DNA of 64,000 bases from Polytrichum commune (Eukaryota > Streptophyta > Polytrichopsida > Polytrichales > Polytrichaceae), in contig OX485807.1 of assembly GCA_950295325.1 (NCBI GenBank), positions 10,007,001 through 10,071,000 on the forward strand, read 5' to 3'. The notes under the pieces were generated by a model. The model was given only the letters and a program-made list of their open reading frames with translations. It was not told the origin of the DNA and made no database searches. Positions 46,886 through 60,250 of this stretch are shown here, piece after piece; within the stretch, counting starts at the first letter, position 1; the number at the start of each line of letters is the position of its first letter. The translations under genes and the position numbers were made by a program.

Positions 46886-49026
46886 AACAACCATGGACGT
46901 TTTTTAAGTAGCTAGGGCACTCCATCAAGGGGCCAGGGAGGGGGGGTTTAATAAGGATATTGACCTAAAGCCAGTGCACAATAAAACGTTAGTTGTCCAT
47001 TAGTCCAGCCATGCGCGCCATCTGATGGGGCTCTTAAATGCTCCATGACACATGTATTGGGCCTCAACCTTAAAGCCCATGACACTTTGGACATTCTTAA
47101 AGTTAGCCTAGCCTAGCCTAGCCTAGCCTAGCAAGCACACCCAAAAGTCGCAAGGGCCCGGAATGAGTGCTAGATGCCGGGCTCTTTAAGGGCCTTTCAC
47201 TACTGTTAAACACATCACCGTCTTTTTCTAAATGCTAATTTGAGAGTCGAATCAACTCTAACTTCTAAATATCTAAGAAGGTCAGGTTCGAGATGATCGT
47301 AAACTATTGGTTGATATTGGAGAGGTATCTAGAATCGAATGGAGTAGTTGGTGGTTTGATTCCCGGCTATGAAATTTTCTCCCTACTTGATGAAAAACTA
47401 TTTAGGTGGTCACGTGCCTCATGTAAGAAATAACAAATGGTTACAAGCATTTATGTAAGGTGGAGTTATTATCAATGTCATATTATACAATTATTGTTTT
47501 TGAGTCCTCTTGGAATATTTTAATGTGTTCATTTATCACCTTCAACAAACTCATTGAAGTGATCTATTGACAATCTATTTAGTGGAGTTTGAGGTGGTTG
47601 TAACCCTTCATTGTTTTTCTTGCTACAAATCTATCATTTGCAAAAAAGGTAACAAGATTAGTGACATAATAACCATCCCCTTTCTCCCCTACGATTTTGA
47701 TGAAGTGATTTACTCAGATTTTTTTTTTATAAATTTGCTTGTAAATTACAAAATGAAGTGAATGTTTCTAGAATCAAGATTGATTTGGTGGAGATGGGAG
47801 ATCTTGGCAGGAAAACGGCCACACATTACAACCACTAATTGCCACCCAGACACCGACAACCTAGTATGGAGTGATGTTGCATGAAAATTTAGAGCTAAGA
47901 TCCAAGAAGAGGAAGGGGGAGGGGGTCATTTATGCACATACCCCCCCCCCCCCAAAGGACCTTATCGAGGGTAAAGCAACGTATTGTGATTTTCTAAGTG
48001 TTGGATCATAGTTAGAGAAGACGGACATGGTCTAGGGTGCAGAGAGTAGGCATTTCATGGTGAAATCTCCCTCTGTGTTTGACAGCAAGAGATTTCCCTC
48101 GCCTAGAGAATTGAAATATCGAGCAAGGCTTTCCGTAAACATTCAAGGCAATGTTCAAGACCGAAGTCTTCAATACCCTTCAAACACGATTTGGCCCTTC
48201 AAAATATACCTCTCTCAACATAGCCCTTCAAAACGCAACCCCAAATTGAAAACGAGGACAACACTTGAAGTCCTCAATATAATCTGCCCGTCACAAGAAC
48301 CAACAAGCGTAGGGCATTGTCACTACAAGAAGTGGAGTTAGATGGTTGATTATGAATTCCTCACATTGTATTGAAAACATGTACCATATGATTCATGCAC
48401 AAGTTCAATATGAGTTTTATATTTCATTTCTATATTCTTGGATTGACGTCTGGGATTTGATCCAGCTCTTCAATCAAAGGGCCGAGATTTGAGAGCCCTT
48501 CAAAATGAAACTCATATGAGGGCTTCAATGTTGAGCACTGATTCAAGGCCTAATAATGTAACAAATGCTTTAGGTCAGGACAGTGGGGGCCCAGCTGCAA
48601 AGGAAGGCATGTAAGGTGGCCCCTGGTCAAGCCGGTGGAAGCCAGGGTATGAATGAGAATGGGATCGGTGGGCCTAGCTAGGATCGGTGTGCCATATGTT
48701 CGCTTTACGAAGATGTAGAAAGCTGGCGCCATTTTTGCTTTACAAAGATGTAGCGGGGACACGGGGCTCGTGACAGGGAATGGGACAAGCAACACAAGCA
48801 AAAGGAGGAAGCCTGCTCCCATGGCGGCCATCCTGCCAGCGAGGAGTCCCTCCTCGCTCGCCTCCGTGCGCGCGCGCGCGTGCTCCCGCGTCTATTCGCT
48901 CCTCATCCTCCTCATCACTGCAAGAAATTCATCACAACAACAGGGAACTTACGAAATTATTTGGGGAAAAGCAGCCAGAATGGAACCAAAAATTTCCTCC
49001 AATCGCGCCGGGCTGTGTACATGCAG
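46886..49026. other. Spacer, no gene recognised
   Basis: It contains a pentamer run (cctag)n at about 47104-47131, a poly-C run near 47941-47954 and a CG-alternating run near 48867-48881. ORFs near 48550-49060 overlap on opposite strands and have no family signature. The GC-richer part after 48560 may belong to the promoter of the gene starting at 50781. Confidence 0.45.
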
Positions 49027-49470
49027 TAAAAGATTGTTGTCTCACTAATTTTACATTAGTCTAATGGGAAGAACGCTGGATAGATACTAGGATGAAGCAG
49101 TCTCCAAACGAGAGGTCGAGTATCTCGAGATACCGGTATTTGGATGTCGTGACCGTGGCCGTGAATTAATGAGACATTCTCTATCTACGTATTTTCGGAG
49201 CATCGGTGCGTGTGATCGTTAGATCAGACGTTGACATCTTTAGTCATGTGGAAGCGTACGTGCAGCAAAACATTATCTCACTAATAAGTTCAGTTGAATG
49301 GCGAGAAGTCTGGATATTAGATACTAATCAGCCTCCAAGCGAGTCACAGAGGTTGAGTATCTCGAGATAGCGGTGTAGGCATTTTGTGACCGTCACGGTC
49401 GTGGATTAGTGAGACATTCTGTATCTATTCGTTTCCGAAGCCTTGGTGCAACCAGTTGTTTGATTAGACG
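49027..49470. repeat. Tandem duplication of about 235 bp upstream of the long gene
   Basis: A first copy at about 49027-49235 and a second at about 49262-49470 share 'gagtatctcgagata', 'gtgagacattct' and 'agacgttgac' offset by 235-236 bp. Weaker echoes continue to about 49990. The location is 1.3-1.8 kb upstream of the start codon, so it could be promoter or leader sequence. Confidence 0.7.
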
Positions 49471-50780
49471 TTGACTACTTAAGTTGTTTGATGTAGCGTC
49501 GCGAATAGTGTCTTCTAATTCTCCTTCAATTGTCAGCGCGCTGATGAGTATCTCAAAGCAGCGTTCTTGGAATTTTGTGACTGAGGCTTTCAGAAAGCGA
49601 AGCATTCTCTGTCTGTTTTGTCTGATTCTCTCAGCAAGCACTTGCTCGCCCGTTGGGTGATTACTTCAGTTATGATGACAAAGTAGTGTTTCTAAAGTGC
49701 GTAGGGAGCGTCACAAAGTAGAGTGTCCTTGGTTGTAGTGGTCCGATGGATCGATTAAATCTCCGCCGAACGTGAGGGTGTCGAGTATGTAGAGACAATG
49801 ATATTTGGAATCTCGAGATTGAAGAAGCCTGTTAGCGAGACAATGATTCATTGTGTACGGATTCTAATTCTCCTTGCATGTTAATGTCCAATCGATCAGG
49901 TGTTAAGAGCTTCTAACGTACTTAGCAGCCTCACAAAGCAACGTCCTCGGATTTGATCGATTGGAGAGACTGTCTCTATAAACTAAAGCGTTCCTGATCC
50001 TCCGTGCTCGTTAGTACTGAGGCGTTGACTCTAGAGTAATAACTTGTAGTAAAGCATGTAGGTTCGTCAGAATAGAGTGTCCATGGTTGTACGTGGACTG
50101 ATGTGTTCAATTCTCCGTCAAGCTTTGGCTCGTCGTCATTCGACCGAGGCTTTAAGGACCTTTTACTTGTGGTGCAGCAGCTTTTTATACCTACTCCATG
50201 TAGCGATTCAATCCATTCTCATGTTCCGCTCTCGTCAATTCTGTCCCTTTCCACACTCCTGTAGATGATTTTTGGGAGCAGAGAAAGTGCATGTTGTGAT
50301 ATGAAGATTGTGCTTCTGGAGAAACGCATTGGTGTTGTACTTTTACTGAGTTGAAGATCAGCATAGTGGTGTCGTGTCGTGAGCTTAAAACCTTAGGCAC
50401 CAACCGAAAACGGCTGAGTTTGTCGGGATTAAAAATTCTAGCATGCGAAGCAAAAGAGTCGGAGTATCAAGAAAGTCTGTAGTAGACAATCCTCCCTGTA
50501 AGGTAAGCTGGAATTCGTATCTGGCCTAAAACATCTCAGCTCACGAACAAGAGCATATCTGTCTAGAAAATCGCAACGTCCATGGGCAGTTACCTGTAGA
50601 GATGTATCTTGAGTTCAGTATTCTTTTGGCGACCAACCTGGCAGGCTAGAAGACCTAAGAGAGGTTTTTGTGTTGAAAGACTATATTCCATCTTTCGAGT
50701 TAAAATTTTCCGGAGCCATTAGTGTCACGGAGTTCAATTTGATGGAGAGGTGATCGACTTCAATTTTCGAAACTTAAGAA
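49471..50780. promoter_or_regulatory. Upstream/leader region of the long repeat-protein gene
   Basis: No coding exon was recognised. It should hold the promoter or a long 5' leader for the gene at 50781. Several short upstream ORFs exist but cannot be ranked without transcript data. Confidence 0.35.
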
Positions 50781-53700
50781 ATGGCGTTCCTACTCAGAGC
50801 ATTCTCCCGAGGGGAGAAGCAGAAGGACAAAGATTCTTCCGCAGACTTTGTGAACAAAACGTTCCGAGCCGAACTGGTAAATCGTAGCTCTTACCGCGTC
50901 AACACCTGTTGCTTCCTCTATTTTCACTTCTGCTTAATAATCTGGTCCGAATTGGTCGCACTCCAAAGCGACATGACAATTTTTAAAGAGACAGCTTTGA
51001 GAACATCATCTTCGTTCAGCTCAGAATTTTATTTGCATATCTCACTAGAATATTAGGATTTTTGAACAATGGTTGTAACTGCACTTGAGATACATCTGGA
51101 TGGTTTATAACAATTTCCGAAGCTTTCTGCTTCCTTGTCAGCACTGTAGCTAGTGCACGGATACCGTTCCACATAGGGCTGCATTTGAAATTCCTTTGCG
51201 TCAGATTCTTCACTGCAATTTCTGGGTATCTGCTGCGTGTGCAATCGTCTGCGGCTTTGAAGTTTTCAAGCGTACTTCATATTGGTCAAATTTCGTATTG
51301 GCCTTTCCTCTCTCTTCTTGACGGACGTATCCAGTGAGTCTACGGACTGTTCTGGAATTCCATATATTGAATGAAGACAATGTTTGAATTGTGCGTCATG
51401 GTGAGTGTGGTTGAAGGCTCATGACGTGTGTCTCCTGCTGATTAAAACTTTGATGGAACAGAGTAATATTCGCAGCAAGCTGGCAGTTGAGGATGATGAT
51501 ATGCAGTTCCTTCTGGAGATGATCTATGACTCCTCGTTTCCTGAATCTCAGGTGCGCCTTTCACTGTATTTGACGTTATCATTTGTATGTCTTATCAAGG
51601 TCTTATCACAACATATTGCAAGGGTAGATACGCCCATCTGGCACTTTGTAGAGAAGTAGAAATTCTGCGTGACTGTATAATGGCATAGGCAGTAAATTCA
51701 AAGAACGAGGAAAAGAAGACAAGGAACCTGCAAATTCGCATCTGAAAGAGGGTTGAGAATGAAGGAAATTCTGCTTACTATGTTCCTGGATTCCCTTGTG
51801 GGATTTTGAGTTTCCAGAAATTTCTCAAGGATCCTACGAAGGATCGCCTGTTTGCGCACAAGGAGACTGTCTCCAAGCTCCTGTTTGGTCTGGCTGCAAA
51901 AGGTAACTATATGTCCCTGTCTCTTCCGTACACTTTTTTGACTACATAAGAAATTGGGGAACATGTTTTTCTTATTTTTGGCAGCTTGGAGTGTTTTCCT
52001 GTACGCTAGACCTGGTTCGTTGGAAGAATTTGTGCTGCCCCTATTCTCATTTTCAATGCAGATAGGTTCGTGCGGGGTTCTTACTTACGGTAGTCAAGCT
52101 TACTAAGATTCGAAAGAAGAGGCGGATTTACTAGAATTGAGCTAATGCCTTCGGAATCAGGCATTACTAACTCTGAAACTTGTTGCAGGTGTGCCGGTAA
52201 CACAACTTATAGTTGGCCATATGCAAAAATATGGAACTGACTCCATTCCTGATACACTCCTCACGCTTCTGGAACTGATCCGGCCTCTCCTGATATCTAA
52301 AGAGATTCCCGAGTTCACAAGCGACGATCTGTTAGATGCCATAGATGTTCAATGGCACTCCCCTCTTAGAGGAGGTTCTCGACCACAAAGTCCCTTTCAA
52401 AGCCCTCGAACTAGCGTGTCAGCGAGCCCACGATTCAGTGTGTCAAGCCCTCGTGGCCCATTCTCAATCTACTATCCAGGACAGACGCCGGCTCAGGATC
52501 TGGTCTCTCCAAGAAGATCTGGACCTCTTGGCTCAAACTTTAAGTCTCAGTCGGACGACTCTCCGCGGCCTTCACCGAATAGTGGGTGGGATGCTTCTCC
52601 TCGTTTCAAAGGCACGGGTCTGTCCCTTCCTCAAGGTCAGAACCTTCAGTCTCGTGCAAATAAGGAGAAGGAACTTGACAACAATAATCTCACGATTTCC
52701 CAGAGGAGACAGCAGAGCGAAACGCCTAAGAGAGACTCTTCCCTGAAAGCTGTTTCAACAGAAATAAATCATTTCACTGAGGAAGATGGACAGTACCTGC
52801 CAGAAAGAAAGCTCGAAAATTCTGTTACAAGTATCCAAACGGACAACTCCAGTGCTCAGGAGCGTCCTGAGGCATCTTCAAAGATGCAGCATGGCACACA
52901 ATCTTCTCAGCTTCCTCATGTCGTGCATCTGGAAAACATGCTGTCATTCGAGCATTTAAAAGAAAACCACGTAGTGGAGGGTGCTGGAGTTTCTGCCCAA
53001 GCTCAGTCTGGCTACAATGGTTCAAATCTATTTCATCCCGGTAACACGATTATTGAAAATCAACAAAAGAACGGAGGAGGGAAGGGCCCTGATGTAGGAG
53101 ATAACAATGGAAGAATTAGTGATGTGTCAAGCTCTCTTTCTAAAGAAGGGGCCAATGATACTCATCAGGAGGTTATTCCAGTTACATTGGTCCAGAGAGA
53201 AGCTGGTCAAGAGTCTGAAGCCGAGAACAAGTCTGTGAGAGAAATGCCAATGTCGGACTTGAGCAAGGAGGAGGAATTGAATACTAAATCTGGAGTCGAG
53301 GGAGTACCTACAAAACCTTCATCAGAAATACAACGGGACTCATTGGACCGGATCTCGAAAGATATCGATGACAGCACTAATTCGGAAGATGAAATTGGTA
53401 TCTACTCTTCCCTTTATGAAAGGTTCCTTTATGTACAAGACAAGTATGATGGGGATGTGTTCATTAATAGTCCAGATTCACTTTACCACATTAACACCAC
53501 AAGAAGTCGTGCTCAGGGTAACCAATTGTCGATTGTTGCAGCAGAGACTAGAAGGGAGCTTGGGGACGTTCCTATAGAGAATTCCGATTATTCCAATTTT
53601 GTTTGCGGCGATTCACCAGTCGAAGGGCACATTTTTGGTAACTTTGATGCTGGGAATAAAATTGATAGAGCTTTACATTCCAAGAATCTACCTCCCAACA

Positions 53701-56700
53701 GCAAGGATGGCCAGGGGAAGGAAGCTGAAAAGGATGATAACGTGTCGCCTCGATCGGAACTTTACGAACCCGGAGGTGGAGAAGGCAATTCGACAAGCTT
53801 TGCAAATATGCCGGAGAAGAACCTTGATTCTGAAGAAAAGCCTCAAGTAGGAAAATATATTAACGTTAACGAAGAGAAATTTACTGCCGATTCCAAACTT
53901 GACCCAAAGTTCATCGGCGACCCATCGCTGTCAAGGAAAGATAATATCAAGGAGAAACCACCTTTTGGAATCACCGATTATGAAGATCCTTCGAGCAAAA
54001 ACTCACAGGCAAGACGCTTTTTGTTGTTTGAACAAGGAGCTGAGGAAATTGAGGCCCAGAAAGCTGAGGGACCCGATACCCAACATCTGGAGGATCAGTA
54101 CAATTTTCTTGGAGGTCATACAGATCTTAAGGAGCATCACAGGTGTGGTATCCTTGAGCCTGATTTGTCTTCAAAATCAGGAGTGGAAAGCTTGCCTTCT
54201 ATGGGGGGTGATGAAGCAGAGGTTGATGGTGGTGTTATACATGATTTAGAGTTGAATGACAAGGCGTTGCCTGTACCGGCTGCTTCTATAACGGACTCTA
54301 GTCAGAAGGAAGCTGATTATGTAGAAGGTGGTTCTATGAAGGACAATAAGAGTCTCAGCCAATTTACAGGTGGTGCAGATTTGTTTCCTGTTGCAGATAC
54401 TGAGCATGGAGATGTTGCTTCAAGTATTTCTTCTCAAGTGTGTCAAGGTACAAATGACGGTGGGGAAGCTCCTACATCTAAGAATGTTGATGAAGGAATA
54501 TTTCTGGGGAATCACAATTCAAATGTTGCTGGAGATGACGTCACATCATTCGGTCAACCAGAGGAGGCTGAAAATAGTGTGTCCAAAAAGCACAATGCCG
54601 AAACTGTTCAAATAGGAGAAGGGGAAGACGAGACCACCCAACAAGTTGAGGTGGCATCAGTCACTCCAGCAGAACTTAAAATTGGCTTTGATGAGAAAGT
54701 TATATCCAAAGCAGAGTCGAAAAGTGGACAAGAATTGGCGCCTGCTCAAATTGATGATTCTAATACTGCTAATACTATTGGACATCACATGTCTCACACT
54801 GCTGAAATCATTCCATCGAGGATTGACCATGAAAGGAACCTATCTGAAGCAGAAGCAAAAGAATTTCCGGTTTCAAGTCATGAATCAAAAGCTGGTGTTA
54901 GTGACGTTGCTGGCGAAATGGACCCAAATGAAGGTAAGAAACCCATTCATGTTGACATTGAGGAATGGAATGCTTAGAAGAGTAGTAAAATAAGAATATT
55001 TTCCAAGCATTAGTATTTACAATGCTTCTGCTTCACAGTATGATGATACATTAAATAGTGACTTGAGAAATGACTTACAATGACGTGGAATTATTATTGC
55101 GGACCTTTCTCCTGGAGATGGTGCTGGCTACTATAAATAACCGTTAAATCTCATCTTCGTAATTCGAAGCTGATAATTGCAAACGTGATGCAGCAGGCTC
55201 CAGTGAGAATGAGGAGGTTCCGAGAAACTTTGACAGTGGGATACCTTCAAATGTCTCAGCACATGTTGGTGAAGCAGACGTTATATCTGGTGACGAGGAA
55301 TCAAAATTGGTTGAAACCAGGGAGGAATTTTTCTGTGTTGAGAAGCATCATGACAGCCCCGGAATCAGTTACCTCGAAATGTCTCCCACCAATGATGATG
55401 GTTATGGCGATCGTGGTGGTGAAGGTGATAACGCTCCTGTCCAAGAGAATGATCACGAAGACGAGTTGTTTTGTGAAAAAGACCAATCAAAAGCAGGTGG
55501 GAATAAAGCTTTATTCCTTGAGGAAGCTGTTGCTAGCGAGCATTTTGGGGATGACATGAAGTTTACTGAGAAGGAAATTTCTTGCGTTCCAGATGAAGGC
55601 AATGAATTTAACACTCCAGCCATCAGCGGGTCTGAGGCTTCTCTCCGTAATGACGAAAGCGAGAGAATGCTTACCTCTGATCATTATTCTGGAGAACGTC
55701 TAGTTGCGGAGGAGGACGAATCAATGGCAGGTGAAGAAGCTACGAAGTTGATGGATGTTCATGGAGAGGAGGAAGCTCTTACTAGCAGAAGTGCAAAAGA
55801 AGAGGAGATTAACTTCACTAAGGATCGTGAAATCCTTGGCGCATTCAGCACTTTGAAACCATCTCGTAGCATTGATGATAGTGACAAGGCTCCTCACAGT
55901 CAACATGGTGACCAAGCAGGAGTATCTGAGAAACTGAAGGAGCTCAAATTGTATGAAGGTAAAACCTCTGTGCCTGCTGGTTCTGAAGAAGGGGACGTTG
56001 TTGTCATCAAGCATATTATCAACAGAACAGACCGGACTGGAAGCGGAGGTGAGAATTTCTCAGCTGTTCAAGCCAGCAAAAATCTTATTGCAGGCAATGA
56101 CAAGCATGACGTGGCTATCACCAATGACATCGACAGACATGATGTGGATTCTTTTCTTTCTGGGCACATCGGTGACGAAGCTTCATCTGCGGACTGCGAT
56201 ATGAAGTTGGTTGATACAGGGTACGTAGTGCCCATTCGATCCATAGCAGACGAAGCTAGTGAGCAGGTTGAGGGTGCTGCGAAGAGGAAAGAAAGTGAAG
56301 ATACAGTTGCTCCTGATACCGGAGACGTATCCGGGGACTATGAATCTAATCGTGCTGAAGATAAAGACATTACGCCTTCTAGATTTGAAGATAAGGAAGC
56401 GTGTGCTTCCGAAGACATCAAGGATACCTCAAGGTGGGCTGACCATATTTTTGAACCCGCGACTTCCGACAATGCTGCGGATTCCATACCTGCGGTACAA
56501 CATAGATACTTCGAAGCTGAGTATCCATTTTTAGTTTCTGGTGACCCTCAAGATGAAATAGTCGAAAGCCCTCATACATCCCGCAAGGAATCAGATATTT
56601 CAGTGGAGGTTGTACATGAATCCCCTGCACAAGTTGAAGACCAATCTCAATGTGTGGCTTCGAACCATGGCCAAGAAAGAGCTGAAGACAGCAACAAAGA

Positions 56701-58970
56701 TAGTCGCTCGGACTATCAAGGTGAAGTAGTCGAAAGCCCTGATACATCCCGCAAGGAAACAGATTCTTCAGTGGAGGTTTTCCATGAATTCCCTGCACAA
56801 GTTGAAGACCAATTCCAATGTGTGGCTTCGAACCATGGCCATGAAAGAGCTCAAGACAGCAGCGAAGATAGTCGCTCGAACTATCAGGGTGAAGTAGTCG
56901 AAAGCCCTGATACATCCCGCAAGGAATCAGATTCGTCAGTGGAGGTTGTACATGAATCCCCCGCACAAGTTGAAGACCAATCTCAATTTGCAGCTTCGAA
57001 CCATGGCCAAGAAAGAGCTGAAGACCACAGCGAAGATAGTCGCTCGGACTATCAGGGTGAAGTGGTCGAAAGCCCTGATAAATCCGGCAAGGAATCAGAT
57101 TCTTCAGTGGAGGTTTTACATGAATCCCCTGGACAAGTTGAAGACCAATTCCAATGTGTGGCTTTGAACCATGGCCACGAAAGAGCTGAAGACAACAGCG
57201 AAGATGGTCGCTCGAATTATCAAGGTGAAGTATTCGAAAGCCCTGATACGTCCCGCAAGGAATCAGATTCTTCAGTGGAGATTGTACATGAATCCCCCGC
57301 ACAAGTTGAAGACCAATCTCAATTTGCAGCTTCGAACCATGGCCAAGAAAGAGCTGAAGACCACAGCGAAGATAGTCGCTCGGACTATCAGGGTGAAGTG
57401 GTCGAAAGCCGTGATGTATCCGGCAAGGAATCAGATTCTTCAGTGGAGGTTTTACATGAATCCCCTGGACAAGTTGAAGACCAATTCCAATGTGTGGCTT
57501 TGAACCATGGCCACGAAAGAGCTGAAGACAACAGCGAAGATAGTCGCTCGAATTATCAAGGTGAAGTATTCGAAAGCCCTGATACGTCCCGCAAGGAATC
57601 AGATTCTTCAGTGGAGGTTGTACATGAACCCCCCGCACAAGTTGAAGACCAATCTCAATTTGCAGCTTCGAACCATGGCCAAGAAAGAGCTGAAGACCAC
57701 AGCGAAGATAGTCGCTCGGACTACCAGGGTGAAGTGGTCGAAAGCCGTGATGTATCCGGCAAGGAATCAGATTCTTCAGTGGAGGTTTTACATGAATCCC
57801 CTGGACAAGTTGAAGACCAATTCCAATGTGTGGCTTTGAACCATGGCCACGAAAGAGCTGAAGACAACAGCGAAGATGGTCGCTCGAATTATCAAGGTGA
57901 AGTATTCGAAAGCCCTGATACGTCCCGCAAGGAATCAGATTCTTCAGTGGAGGTTGTACATGAATCCCCTGCACAAGTTGAAGACCAATCTCAATGTGTG
58001 GAGTCGAACCATGGCCAGGAAAGAGATGAAGAAAACAGTCAAGGTGGTCCCTCGAATGGTTCACCGACTATTGCAGTAACGGCGCCTGTGGAAGCGCAAA
58101 CAAATATAGAGGCTTTTCATCCTGCTGTGGTAGCGAACGCTAAGGAAGAGAGCCGTCGCAACAATTTTGGACCCCAGATCAGAGACTTCGGAACAGAAGC
58201 GTTGAAGAAAAACCTTTCTGATTCTCGATATCCGAATCTTTCAAAGGAGCAGTCCATAGAAAAGGGATTCGACGCGAACATATTGCAAGCCGAGAATTCC
58301 TGGAAACCCACGTCTGAGGAAACAAAACTATTGTCAAGAGTCGAACAACCAGGAAATGGCCAAATGAGTATTCCAGAAGGACCGTTGACAGGAATATTGC
58401 ATAACAAAATGACGAAACATGAAGAAGATAGGATGTTTGACAGAGCTTCCACGACGCGAGCTCCTCTATCTTCGACACAAATGTCAGCCCCAATCTTGCT
58501 GTAAGTTTGAAAAGCTAGTGCTTGCATGAATTCTTGTTGACTGGTCTCCATTGTGGTTCAATTTGGCGTCTTTGGCAGAAAAATTTGAAGGCTCGCATAA
58601 CCCATAAACGGGAATCTGGACTCACCTGAAAAGGGTACCTACCACTATTGATTTTTAACTAGTGAAAGTAGTCAGTAGTTGTAGGATTGTTAATGCCAAA
58701 TTGTCTTACTTTCAAACCTCTTGCTTGTGTTGAATATGGAGATGGTTGCAAGACTAATTGACTAATGACATTTACCCAATCTTGAAGTATGTACAGAGTT
58801 TTTCATAAATAATGTGTAACATGAAATAGCAAATGCTTTTGTACAGGCAACCAATCGATCAAAATTTTGATAGGGATTATCGAAAACACAAGAGTCACAT
58901 CCGGCAATGGAGGTTGAAATTCTCCAGGATGTGCTGCTCCTGTTGTTGCAGGAGCTCTCCAACATTGTAA
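50781..58970 (+). CDS. Long acidic repeat protein, about 2170 residues, 6 exons
   Basis: I do not recognise the family. Exons 50781-50876, 51462-51551, 51749-51902, 52189-54933, 55197-58500 and 58847-58970 join in one frame (6513 nt). Exon 3's acceptor is the weakest; the others follow good GT-AG sites such as AAG|GTAAGA, CT|GTAAGT and GTACAG|G. The ATG has G at -3 and +4. The first about 190 residues look folded: 'FVNKTFRAEL', 'RSKLAVEDDDMQFLLEMIYD', 'YYVPGFPCGILSFQKFLKD', then a leucine-rich helical stretch 'DTLLTLLELIRPLL'. A Ser/Pro-rich linker follows, then over 1500 mostly acidic, probably disordered residues. The repeat array is at 56555-58066. The last exon ends with a basic stretch and a Cys cluster (SRMCCSCCCRSSPTL). 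No signal peptide or clear membrane helix was seen. A structural or scaffold role is only a guess. Confidence 0.75.
56555..58066 (+). repeat. Nine 168-bp coding tandem repeats (56 residues each)
   Basis: Units start at 56555, 56723 and every 168 bp to 57899. Each encodes a 'VESPDTSRKESDSSVEV' segment, then 'QVEDQ' and a 'SNHGQERAED' segment. From about 57060 the units alternate in two flavours (HESPGQVEDQFQC and HESPAQVEDQSQF), giving a 336-bp higher-order repeat. This suggests recent unequal exchange of dimers. Because 168 is divisible by three, the reading frame is kept whatever the copy number. Confidence 0.95.
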
Positions 58971-59634
58971 CTGGGTATGTGTTTTGACTTGCAGCAGTTG
59001 AATTCTTTCTTCTTTGCTACGTTAACTGCTAAAGAGTGTTGGTATATAAATTCTTTACCTTCACTTTTTACTTGTGTTTCTTTCAGCACAAGTACATTTG
59101 TGAGGTTATCTGTCCTGGTCACTCCAATTACACCTTCCCAATTGTGCACAGAACTTCGTGTTTTAGAATGACTCACATGAATAATCATGGTTCAAAAGGA
59201 ATTGGAGTACAGAATTGGTTCAACTTTTCAATGCATTTGTCGAATGAATTACCTGAACTACTTCTCTGTTTCACAGGCATTCTGCAACTGGAACTAGAGG
59301 CGTTGTAGTTAGAAGCCTGAATACAGAGTGTCAGCAGACATTTGGCATAAGACAGCTTTGAGTTCTGCTGCAAGCAAGAGTGTACACAGTGAAATTACCA
59401 AGTCTCACATGTACCACAATGACTGTAAATTTTAAGCATGTATATATGTCCTGGATTGGCTGAAACCTGCAAAGGAGGTGTACATAGCACAGGTAAATCA
59501 GCCTGCATGATTTTAGGATATTCAAGTGCACTTGCATGATCTTAAGATATTCAACTATCCATAGTACTAGTTTACTTGCTTGGTCATCATCGCGAATTGT
59601 TCATTCTTCATGCTATTAGGCATCCTCACCAAAT
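58971..59634. other. 3' region of the long gene, no further gene
   Basis: Probable 3' untranslated sequence and spacer. Overlapping short ORFs on both strands lack motifs. A final additional exon cannot be excluded but none was needed to close the frame. Confidence 0.45.
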
Positions 59635-60250
59635 TTTGTAACAGGTAAACAAGGCGTGAACTAATGACCATACCTTCAATTAGAGATCTTCCACCTCCGA
59701 CTCCAAATGTAACCTCTACACACAAGTTCTATATGGGACCCCTGACAATCTACAAAATGCAGGATTCGCATATTAGGCCCCTGTACACTAGAGCTCAAGT
59801 TGAGATCTTGTAATTGCAAATTTTGGGAGTTTGATACTTGGAGATGACAAGCTTTCATCCAGACTCAAATTAATGAGACTTCACCAATCCTCAAGCTCTC
59901 CATAGTTTGAGCAAGTGCTAAGCAGCAATGCTCAAAATGATATAGCAAGAGGTGGATGATAATAAACAAAGTAGATTTCATAACAAGCTAAAGAATGCCC
60001 AACATGCCATTGGCTTGGATCCACAAAACATGAATTGCAACTCTCAACATTCCTATGTGACCTCCACGAAGTAGGTTAGAGTTTTATGTTTTTTTTTGGG
60101 AGATAAGAGGCCAAAAGCCAATTTCAAACAATATGGAGCTTAAGATTTTGACCAAGCACTTGTCATAGTTGTTCCACATGGGATCTTTCAAGGTGCCATC
60201 TACACATTGTAAGCCTAGTAGAATATTGAAGCTTGCAAATGTAAGGGAGA
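59635..60250. repeat. Uninterrupted copy of the dispersed repeat
   Basis: Collinear with 23010-23466 plus 30054-30200, and so equivalent to the pre-insertion state of the Copia target. Diverged (many substitutions) and non-coding. Confidence 0.7.

Noticed and set aside
47330-47400. tRNA-like B-box 'ggtttgattcccggc'
   Set aside because: No matching acceptor stem, A box or anticodon arm could be built around it.
57171-57839. Two 110-codon ORFs in another plus frame
   Set aside because: They are shadows of the 336-bp repeat dimer, each stopped at the same position per dimer.
56418-58064. A 548-codon open frame antisense to the long repeat gene
   Set aside because: It exists because the 168-bp unit is a multiple of three and has no stop in that antisense frame. 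The plus frame joins upstream and downstream exons by good splice sites, and the antisense protein shows only the mirrored repeat.
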